Shown: positions 56,801 to 64,000 of the stretch, one piece after another
How positions within the stretch are numbered: the stretch's first letter is position 1
Layout: each line of letters starts with the position of its first letter
NCBI RefSeq assembly: GCF_030035675.1
Contig: NC_084483.1
Span: 148,215,425-148,279,424, forward strand
Direction: 5' to 3'
DNA: 64,000 nt
Origin: Rhineura floridana
Lineage: Eukaryota > Chordata > Lepidosauria > Squamata > Rhineuridae
The notes under the pieces: model-generated
The model's database searches: none
Told to the model about the DNA's origin: nothing
The model's input: the letters and a program-made list of their open reading frames with translations, nothing else
Made by a program: the position numbers and the translations under genes

Positions 56801-59800
56801 AATTACTTGACTCCCTCCTTTTCGGGAGGGCAATTTCTCAGTGTGAGATTCCAGTTATTCCTGTCATCTTATTGTCTCCTAATGATGTAAGTCAGAGTAA
56901 CAGTGCAATCCAACTGATGGGTAGCTGGCAGGAGGGGAGCCAACGGGAAGCTCCATAGCATCAACTTGCCACTCAGGAGCCGCCGGCCCAGCTGAATGGA
57001 TGCTCTGTTGGGAGCCATGTGTGGGACAGCCAGCTCCCACAAATAGGTCTACTGGTGACTCAGTACTCCTCGTAGACCACCATAATTATTTTTCCCCACC
57101 AGCGTTCTTGCCAGTGGAAATCTCGTGTGGAGCGGGATCTGGGAGAGCACTCTGAGGAGGACATGGATGTCACATACATCCCCTCCATGGCTCGCCCCCA
57201 GCCATACCCCCATAATGCCCCATTTTGGGGGCTACCACCAGCTTCCACTTGCTCTCTGTCCACTGGGCTGGCCAACCCTGGTGGACCCCCAGCGGCGTTG
57301 GCATGCTCCTGGCACGGCTGCAGCTCAGCCAGGACAGGGGCTTCTGTTGGCAGAGCCTGGAGGCTCCGGGAGCCTGCCAGCTCAACTAGGAGTCTGCTTC
57401 ATCCAACCTCTCACCAGCCTGGCGCAAAATCAAGTTGGATTGTGCCCTAAAACACTTTTGGGGAGATTTCATGCTAGGTAGAATTTGGGAGTTCTAGACC
57501 ATTGAAATATAGAAGGTCAAAGCTTCTAAAATAATATACCTTCACCACTCATGAACTTTTGAAAAAAATCATCCCAGGAGCTGGCATTTGGAAGGACAGG
57601 GTTTTTGTTATAAAAATGGTAATAGGATACAGCAGCATCTTTGGGATTTCGTAATATTACCAGCATCTATTAAAAACAAAAAGGATATATTAGATTTTGT
57701 TGTTTAAAGCAACTATTGATATCCAGTGATGTGAACTTTTAAATACTGAAAGTAATGTCTCCGTGCAAACTAAAACTGGAATGTTGAAAATGTCTAACCT
57801 GCTCGTGCCTTAAAATATTTTCCATTCCTGCCCATCCCAGCTAAAACGGTGGGGTGAGGAGAAGTTTAGTGGAGTAAATGTCTGTTCCAATAACATTTCA
57901 TCATGGAGAGATGAGAGGAATAGAGTTTGCTTCATATTTGGGATCTAAGGGATTACCCTGTTTGGGTCCCAGGTAAGACTGAATACCTATTCTGAAAGAA
58001 AAGAGAGGCCAGGGAGGTTCTCTACTATATGCTGTGGTTTGGCTCATGTGACAAAACTATGCTGCCCCCCCCCTATCTAGGAAATGGTTCTGGGGAGGGG
58101 CTTACCTCACACAGATTACAGAGAAAGGAGCACCTTCCAGTTACATTGAGAATACAGTGGTTTAGATCACATAGTTTTACATAAGTCCCATTGAAATCAA
58201 TGAGGTTAGTTACTACTAATGGGCAGACCAATCCAACTCATGGGAAGCCAGCGGAAGGGGTGCCAGCAGAGGAGGAGCTGGTGGGAAGGTTTGTGGCATG
58301 CAATTGCCATTTGGGAGCCTCCAGGCCAGCTGAACACAGCCTCAGCCAGCAGCTGCGCACAGGACCAGAAAGTAAAAGCTGGCTCTCAAGAACACCCCTG
58401 CCAGGGAGTAAGTGCTTCCCATAGACTTCCATTGTAATTAATTTCTTAGACTGACCTTTTTCTCAGTGCAACTTTGGCCTGAATTGTGACTCGCAAGAGT
58501 GCTCCGAACAGGAGTTGGATGTTGCATACATCCCCCCCTTGGCCCCTCCTCCAACATGCCCCTGGAATGCCCCTTTTCCAGGCCTTACATCAGCTTCTGC
58601 CAGCACCTGCTGAGCTGGGCTTCCCTGGTAGACCCCCAAAAGGGCCCCAGCTCTGCCAGGGCTGGGCCAGGCTGAGCCAGGACCCCACCATATCCAACTT
58701 CCCTCAGCCCAACATACATATGAGTTGGAATGTGCCCTTAGACTGCAATCCAAAGCTTTCTCCCCCACCAGTGAGGCTTTTTGGAGCAGCAGAGTCATCA
58801 CCAATCTGCAGCCCTGTAGTGCACAGTGGCTAGAGCTGAAGGTGAGGGGGCAGTAAGATCACTGTAGCAGCTTGGTTAAGACACACAAATTAAGAATTCA
58901 GTATTGTACTTAAATGCCATCATGCAATGCTATTAGACTATAATAGTAGTAATGAAACTAGACACTGACCTTCACCTTATTCTCAATAAAAGATTTGGGA
59001 ATGTTATCATAATGGAGATGAGTACAATAAACACGAGGAGAAGGCTGGTTTTTCATGTCCTAGAATGACAATTAGAAAGGCGTGTTAATCTAACCTTTAA
59101 TGCCTTTATGCTACAATCCAATATATGTCTACTCAGAAGTAAGCTCCATTGGGTTCGATGAGACTTACTCCCATGTAAATGTGTATTGCAGCCTTAGTCA
59201 TTAAAGGGCTTTTAATCAATTAATCAAGTGATTGACCAGTCTAAACAATCCATATTGTATATTTATTCAAATATTTATATTTTTCACAAAGACTAATAAA
59301 ATTATTTTAAAAAATTTCTTCATTCATAGATGTACAGGAATAATGGGGAAAAAATGGACTGTCTTCAAATCGATTCCAACTTATGGCAACCCTATGAATA
59401 GAGTTTTCATGGTAAGCAGTATTCAGAGGGGGTTTACCATTGCCTCCCTCTGAGGCTGAGAGGCAGTGACTGGCCCAAGGTCCCCAGTGAGCTTCATGGC
59501 TGTGTGCGGATTCGAATCCTGGTCTCCCAGGCTGTAGCCCAGCACCTTAACCACTAGGATTTTCACCAGCTAGGATTTTCAGAGTAATAGCTGTGTTAGC
59601 TTTTTATAGCAAAAATAACAATGAGTTTGGTGGCACTTTAAAGGCTAAAACATGGAATTTTGTGGACTCCAACGACCCATTTCATCAGATGCATGAAGTG
59701 TTATACCAAGTTGTAGGCACATATATACACAGTTGGGGGAGGCTATAAAAAGTGAGGTCAGAAAAAAATGAAATGCAGAAAGTACATACTAATAATTCAC

Positions 59801-60920
59801 TGTTCTTGAAATACCTCTATTAAGTACATAATTATTTCCTGCAAGGAGCTCAAGATGGCATTAGGTGGTTCTCCCTCCCCCTTTTAATATCACAACAATC
59901 CTGTGAGGTCAATCAGGTTAAGAGATAGTGACTGGTTCAAGGTCACCTAGAGAGCTAAGTGGGGTATGACCTGGATCTCTTTGCTCCTAGTCCAATACTC
60001 ATCAGAACATCAGAAGAGCCCTGCTGGATCAGAACAAAGGTCCATTTAACCCAGTATCCTCTTTTCACACTGGCCAATCAGAAGCATATGGGAAGTCCAC
60101 AAGCAAGACCTCAGTGCAGCAGCCTGCTCCCCAGTTGTAATTCCCATCAACTAGTGTTCAGAGGCATACCAGTATGCTTATTAATAGCAATGTTTCACTT
60201 CTTTCTTTAGGAATGACATTGACTAATACCATGTCTTCCATGGAACATAACATTAGTAACAGGAACAGTGGTGCTTCTCCTGGCTTCCCTCTCATTAATA
60301 CAGTTGCCAACCTCCTAATCTAACCTAAACCCATTTACTGCAATTCATTTTTTTCTTTTGGTGACAGTGGTAAGATTCCAATGCCCACACAGCGTGTGTC
60401 TGTAAGCATTGCTCCATTCTCTTCAGTTGAGAGGCAACTCCACCTAAGCATTCTTTCCCACTGTCCAAGGCACAAATTAGAACACACATTAGAACACACA
60501 TCTGGCTCTGGACTGGGGCAGCTACATGGAAGTATATTCTATTGAAATCAATGGTGCTTCCAAGTAAAGTGCTTAGTACTGAAGGGCAAATTATATTTTC
60601 TTGCATCTTAAGGGTCCATAATATATTTTCTGTGTTTATTTGACAACAGAATTGGCTTCAATATTCAAGGAATCTAACTGTATGAAAGTTACACAATCAC
60701 ATATAACAGCTGAAAAGTGTTTGCCTTCTCTGTGGTACACTGTAAAAGTAACACATTTAAACACCGATAATTTGCTAGATAAACTTGGAAATCATGCAAA
60801 CCTGAACTTTTGTGGGGGGTCCAAATTCCAGCATTTGGAAGTTTTCTGGAGGTGGTAAATCCTTGGAACTTGGAACTGCGGCTATCATGTCATTTACAAT
60901 TTTGAGTGCCCAGTTAGTAC
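47724..60920 (-). CDS. SULT6B1: SULT6B1-like sulfotransferase copy B, exons 2-7, intact
   Basis: Six exons in the window (60920-60802, 59059-58970, 57666-57540, 50553-50459, 49483-49327, 47854-47724; lengths 119, 90, 127, 95, 157, 131) join with one open frame of about 239 residues. Exon 1 should lie beyond 64000. It has TNW of the PAPS loop, THLHY with the catalytic His, LVILRNPKDAAVSYYH (PAPS 3'-phosphate region), SSWDDFFQKF, GWKSYFDHALAWDRH and RKGVVGDWK near the end. In the usual KxxxTVxxxE dimer motif, V is E and the last E is Q (KTLFTEAQSQ), as I recall for SULT6B1. The expected role is cytosolic PAPS-dependent sulfation of small molecules; substrate unknown. It is tandem to copy A in the same direction, and no lesion was seen, so it is probably the working gene. 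Confidence 0.88.
47940..48170 (-). mobile_element. tRNA-derived SINE in copy B intron 6
   Basis: Plus-strand order: tail TTTATATCCCACCTTTCCCC; body AGAATCCTGTAAGGTAGG and GTGACTGGCCCAAGGTCACT; B box side GGGATTTGAACGCTGG; A box side near 48150. The 5' end is on the right, so it is a minus-strand SINE. Copy A lacks it. Confidence 0.7.
48880..48995 (-). mobile_element. BovB-tailed SINE fragment
   Basis: TGCCTTCAAGTCAATTACGG and CTTATGGCAACCCTATGAAT are the BovB-like tail; ATAGGGTTTTCATGGTAAGA and GGTATTCAGAGG are the SINE body. Truncated before the tRNA part. Confidence 0.7.
49327..49483 (-). CDS. SULT copy B exon 6
   Basis: 157 bases, open: NLYEGVKQIADFYELPLS, DETLNAIADNTPFQAMSN, SQETHGQFAPILFRKG. 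Confidence 0.9.
50459..50553 (-). CDS. SULT copy B exon 5
   Basis: 95 bases, open: GWKSYFDHALAWDRHMDEEN then IMLITYEELKQ. Two bases longer than the defective copy A exon. Acceptor TTTCAG, donor GTGAGC. Confidence 0.9.
50896..51114. mobile_element. Small TIR element (GGGCAGTATCCAA type)
   Basis: 219 bases. Ends GGGCAGTATCCAATTAAC and, in complement, GTGGGTGGTATCCAACTAAC; ACT flanks both sides (50893-50895, 51115-51117). Copy A has an empty site (AACACATTTTACTTATT, near 21700), so the element is younger than the duplication. Confidence 0.65.
51485..51640. mobile_element. Foldback MITE (ACTACAACTCCCATCA family)
   Basis: GATGTTGTTGGACTACAACT CCCATCA-type left arm and GGGAATTGTAGTTCAGCAAC right arm form a long imperfect palindrome, related to 7545-7672. 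Confidence 0.6.
51704..54939 (-). mobile_element. BovB (RTE) LINE, nearly full length, decayed
   Basis: 3,236 bases with a 10-base target-site duplication ACTAATTTAC (51694-51703, 54940-54949). In minus-strand order: a 5' region with PPRSEGTHRATGEEQRT (54365-54916); the AP endonuclease start (IGTWNVRSMNQGKLEIVKQE) and MMIILGDWNAKVGNREELG with NQIDYII (53829-54248); connector (53459-53899); RT with SPGIDGIPIELLQATE, NYRTIALISHASKVMLKILQ and GFRKGRGTRDHNANIRWIME (52809-53393); GVRQGCILSPYLFNLYAEH (52518-52724); thumb and C-terminal parts (52030-52434, 51713-52063) ending RRGRPNKRW-like and GGCACATAACAACAAAAC. It is broken into about seven frames, so inactive, but not very old. It lies in intron 4 of copy B in the same direction as the gene. 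Confidence 0.9.
54940..55037. repeat. Complex direct and inverted repeat at the BovB 5' junction
   Basis: A 28-base direct repeat (54940-54967 and 54994-55021, ACTAATTTACTTACTTCTAC plus A-run) carries the target-site sequence. A 15-base perfect inverted pair (54963-54977 and 55023-55037, AAAAAGCGATAGACT) lies across it, and TTTTTTGTAGAA complements TTCTACAAAAAA between them. Confidence 0.9.
55388..55452 (-). mobile_element. L2-type LINE tail
   Basis: ATTTATTTATTTATATCCCA and CCCTTCCTCTCAGGAGGAGC on the plus strand, the complement of the common GGGATATAAAT 3' end. Confidence 0.6.
55590..55772 (-). mobile_element. tRNA-derived SINE, complete-looking
   Basis: On the minus strand: GCTTAGTGGTAAAGCACCTG (A box), GCATGCAGTAAGCTCCCGGT TCAGTCCC-type B box, then CAGCATCTCC and GACTGGCAGCC-like body GGAGAGCCAGTCAGGGTAGA, ending GATCTGACTCAGTTGCC. 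It is the SINE of which 37225-37305 is a scrap. Confidence 0.8.
56488..56562 (+). mobile_element. BovB 3' tail scrap
   Basis: ACAGATGCTATTGGAGGTCG, ATTCATAGGGTCGCCATAAG and GAAGGCATATAACAACAAC equal the last about 75 bases of BovB or of a BovB-tailed SINE. Confidence 0.75.
56901..57447. mobile_element. Harbinger-type MITE, copy 2
   Basis: 547 bases. Ends CAGTGCAATCCAACTG and AAGTTGGATTGTGCCC, flanked by TAA on both sides (56898-56900, 57448-57450). The GC-rich interior gives several overlapping spurious frames on both strands. Confidence 0.75.
57540..57666 (-). CDS. SULT copy B exon 4
   Basis: 127 bases, open: MLVILRNPKDAAVSYYHFYN, KNPVLPNASSWDDFFQKFMS. It has the Trp codon that is TAG in copy A. 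Confidence 0.92.
58220..58737. mobile_element. Harbinger-type MITE, copy 3
   Basis: Ends CCAATCCAACTCATGGG and GAGTTGGAATGTGCCC, with TAA-like and TTA flanks that are less clean than in the other copies. Copy A has the uninterrupted site (GACCTGACTAACTTAAGCTG, near 22760), so insertion followed the duplication. Confidence 0.6.
58970..59059 (-). CDS. SULT copy B exon 3
   Basis: 90 bases, open: DMKNQPSPRVYCTHLHYDNI then PKSFIENKVK. Acceptor TCCTAG region (TCTAG), donor GTCAGT. Confidence 0.9.
59345..59570 (-). mobile_element. BovB-tailed tRNA-derived SINE
   Basis: From right to left: promoter end with TAGTGGTTAAGGTGCTGGGC, B box-like GGATTCGAATCC, body CTGGGGACCTTGGGCCAGTC and GGCAATGGTAAACCCCCTCT, tail TTCATAGGGTTGCC-type. 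This is the Sauria-type SINE layout. Confidence 0.75.
59790..60250 (-). mobile_element. SINE and adjacent repeat shared with copy A intron 2
   Basis: 59790-60000 matches the SINE at 32030-32230 and 60003-60250 matches 32236-32440 (ATTCCCATCAACTAGTGTTC, GAGGCATACCAGTA). Presence in both copies dates them before the gene duplication. Confidence 0.6.
60802..60920 (-). CDS. SULT copy B exon 2
   Basis: 119 bases, open: TNWALKIVNDMIAAVPSSKD, LPPPENFQMLEFGPPTKVQ. Acceptor CAACTTTATGTTGCAG-type, donor TTCAG before GTTTGC. It is the most diverged exon between copies (about 12%). Confidence 0.9.
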
Positions 60921-63900
60921 CTGCAACATAAAGGCAAATGAGACACATATGGATTCCAGAAGCATAAGCTGCATAATCAAGAGCACAGTTCTGTTCATTT
61001 AAGACAGAGAACTTAAGTGATCTTAACAGGCCTAATTGTCTTAGCACTTTGCATTAACTCTGTCACCATTTTGCTCTCAGTATTTAGTATCTACCAGCAA
61101 GTAAATTACAGTAATATCTCAGTTAACAAAGTAGATGCTTTCCTGGACATTACTTCTTTACAGAAACTTTGGTACCAGAGGTAGGAACATGGAAAGAATG
61201 GGGATAGGTTCCTACATCTGCTCATAGATGGTAGGGGCAGTTTCAACAGGGGCTTTAAAGGATGCCTACCTGGCACCCAGTCACTCCCCCCCTTCCCACT
61301 CCCCTCCTTTTCCTCCTCTGAATGTATTGGATCCTTCCCTCCCCAGCCCTGGAAGAAAGCAAGAGATCTCTTGAATGCAAAGCAAACACACAGGCTTATC
61401 AGTTTCACCCTAGCAAATCAAGGGCACAGGCTTATCAGTTTATTGATGGCAAAGCAAAGACAGAGACTGCTCAGTTTCAGGTTAAAGCAAAGGCACAGGC
61501 TTGAACATTTATCCTTAGCAAAGCAAATCTAGTCAGTTTCATCTTTTAAAAAGCCTACCTTAAAAGAAGCTTCATTCCTGGAGGATTTGTTAACTGAATT
61601 ATTACTATACTTAGGTCCCGAACAGTTGAAAGACCACTTCCTTCCCTATAGACTCCGTTGGATGTTAAGATCAGCAGCAAAAGCTTGGTAGTTCCACTGC
61701 CCTCATAAATTCGGAGGGTGGCAGCCTGAGAGAGGGCATTCTCTGTAACAGCCCCTAAGCTATGGAATTCCCACCTCACAGAGATGTGCCTGCAATCTTC
61801 CTTATGTAGTTTTTGTCTTATATTGAAGACACCATTCTTTACCCTGGTCTTGACACCTGAGATAAGTGTTTTTATCTCTATTTTATATTGTTTTAACTGA
61901 AATAATAATAAGGTTATCCCAATAGCTTCCAAATTTGTAATATCCTGCTAAACGTAAGGTATCCAATACTCACAGATTTATGTAATGCCACTAAAATGGT
62001 TTCAATGGATTGTATCTAATGCTAGTCCTACGGCGTAGACCCACTGAAATTAGTAGACATGACTAACTTAGGTTCATTAATTACAATGGGTCAACTCTGA
62101 GTAGAACTTAGCTGGCTACAACCCAATATTTTATAGTACAGAAAGGCTAGTTCTCACTTAGGTGCTAAATGTGTCACTGGGCTGCAACCCTTTAGGTAGG
62201 ACTATGGATCTGAATTTATTTCCTTTTCCTATATATCCAAATTATATTTGAATTGATATGATTCTGATATAATTCTGTGATCTCTGGAGTTGACTGGCCT
62301 GAGTCTGACCGAAAGTCAGATGTTTCCAAATCTGCCTGCCAGATGGCTCCACAGGAAATTGAATTTGGAATTTCTGCTCATTGTGCAGTGGTTCACACAT
62401 CCCACAAAACCATCGTTTGGCATTTTGTAGATAAGCAGGGAGGAATCTTGAGATTCTGTGCTCTTTCTTCACCCTCATGTGTCCTAATCCCCGTCTCTGA
62501 AGAGGAAAACCATAGTTTGCCATTTCACCCAAATCAGTATGAAACAAGAATATTCTTTCCCAAGTAGTCATTTTCAGCTTGTTAAGGTGTTCAGGACTTT
62601 CCTACACATCCCCAAAGTTAATACTTGAAGAGGAGAGTTAAGCCTTTTTGCTCAAGAATATGTGACTGATTTGTAATTTGACTGTTTTTTCCTGAACTTT
62701 GCAAGAAAGGGCCTGCTAAAGAGCTTCTGAATTAGAATAAAGCCTACTTCACCTGATGCATGGTTGATCCAGTAAGGGAAGAAAACTCAATATAAAATGG
62801 CATGTTACCCGATTGTGGATGCACGGAAGAACATTGTGTGGGTGGGATTTTTCATATTCTTTATGATGTTTCGCTGGGTGCCATTTATTGTCACACCCCT
62901 AGGGTTGCCATATCCCAGTTGCACAAATCCAAGCAGATTGATTTGCATATTATGTAAATTATTTGCTAATTATGCAAATTAAGCATATTAATTGTTGCAT
63001 GGTCTAGTCATTTTGTTTTTGTGCCTAGTAATTGCCACCAAAAACTGGGGGAGGATGTGAGGAATCTTTTCTTTAAACAAACTTGCATTTTCAGCCTTAA
63101 ATGCCTGGACTCTAGTTCCAACACTATGAAATTTATTTATCGAGAGGATTTATATCCTGCCTTTCCACTGTTAAAAACAGCTCAGGGCAGCTTACAAACA
63201 CAGTAAAAGCAATACAAATACACAATCAATATAAAAACATAACAAAACACAAAACAGAAACAAACATAAAACAAGTCAATGCAGCAGTATAAAAATCCAG
63301 CATAAAACAAAAAGCCAGCAAAGCATCAATTAAAATAAGTTTGCTTTTATATCTTGTGTATGTTCAGAGGAGGGAGCGTTTGGTGGATTGAAACCCCTTT
63401 CTTCCATCCTCCATGATGGCAGGCAGACATTCCCATTACAGTCACCACTTAAGACACATACCCTGAGACACAGAGGCAATTGAGATGACACCTGCTTCTC
63501 CTTGCTGACTCAACCAGAAAGTCTGTGGCAGAGCTGCATGTGTAGATTAAGTAAGCATGCAGTTTTCTAAACTGCTAGATTCTGCATATGCAGCAGGCAG
63601 ACTAAAATTATTGATTTTCTCAGGACAGCTGTGGTATCCTTCATTGGCTAAGAACAATGGAAGGTGGGAATAGGGTAATTTCTCACAAAATGGGCAGAAA
63701 ACTGCCTCCACATTTTGCCTTGTATCTCTGGATCCAAAATGGCCGCTAGAGACTTGCTTTTTTTAAAAAAAATGAAAGCTGGGAATCTGGCCCACCTAAT
63801 GGCCTAAGTGGGCACTGGGTAGCATGGCTAGAATCCAGGTAAAACCTGACTAACCAGGCAATATGGCAATGCTACACACCTCCTATTTCCATTTGTTTCC

Positions 63901-64000
63901 ATCAGAATGCGACCTGCTTTTTTCTTCTAGCTGAACATATGTTCAGCAATGGATAACCAAATCCTTTCCCTTTCAATTTTAATTATAGCACAGTGGGGAG
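60921..64000. other. Copy B intron 1 (partial), no exon seen
   Basis: 60930-62780 parallels 33270-36150 of copy A minus its insertions. 61620-61900 is the LINE-associated repeat also seen at 12810. 63130-63330 is a minus-strand LINE tail (TTTATATCCTGCCTTTCCAC). No match to SULT exon 1 was found, so exon 1 should lie beyond the right edge. Confidence 0.5.

Noticed and set aside
57127-57481. Overlapping 107-118 codon plus-strand frames
   Set aside because: They lie inside a GC-rich Harbinger-type MITE and are not conserved in its other copies.
60921-64000. Search for exon 1 of SULT copy B
   Set aside because: No minus-strand stretch matching MAQKKSKF or AAYPKC was seen, so exon 1 is placed outside the window.

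Overview
This looks like nuclear DNA from a squamate reptile, most likely a lizard. The reasons are RTE/BovB LINEs, tRNA-derived SINEs with BovB-like tails, CR1/L2-clade LINEs with the typical GGATATAAAT tail, L1-like elements, hAT, Tc1 and Harbinger-type DNA elements, and low gene density. All host exons I can support lie on the minus strand. Read in that direction the order is SULT6B1-like copy B, SULT6B1-like copy A, then an EIF2AK2 (PKR)-like gene. From memory this is the same neighbourhood and orientation as mammalian EIF2AK2-SULT6B1.

Layout. 1-16 kb: part of the EIF2AK2-like gene. Two coding exons (7209-7329 and 2481-2683) carry the second half of one double-stranded-RNA-binding domain, a proline-rich linker and the first half of the next. 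A CpG-rich segment with an interferon-response-like site near 15.6 kb is its probable promoter and first exon. A young Ty1/copia element (2692-6091) sits 8 bases from the splice acceptor of exon 2481-2683. A satellite array (13.3-15.1 kb) is split by a solo LTR. 16.2-40.2 kb: SULT6B1-like copy A, seven exons, with a premature stop in exon 4 and a 2-base deletion in exon 5. Its intron 2 holds a four-level nest: Tc1-like transposon, CR1/L2 LINE, ORF1-only L1-like element, and a second ORF1-only L1-like element. 40.2-46.6 kb: intergenic repeats, including a 5'-truncated BovB. 46.6-64 kb: the duplicated segment with SULT6B1-like copy B. Exons 2-7 are open and exon 1 is expected beyond the right edge. 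Intron 4 holds a nearly full-length BovB with target-site duplications.

The two SULT copies come from a tandem segmental duplication that includes flanking non-coding DNA, at least 16.16-36.15 kb against 46.64-62.78 kb. Each copy therefore serves as an empty-site control for insertions in the other, which supports several element boundaries below. Divergence between copies runs from about 12% in exon 2 to about 1% in exon 7, suggesting conversion at the 3' end. Functionally, copy B should encode a cytosolic PAPS-dependent sulfotransferase and the left gene an interferon-induced dsRNA sensor kinase, of which only dsRNA-binding parts are in the window. All calls come from reading the sequence by eye; no alignment or database search was run.
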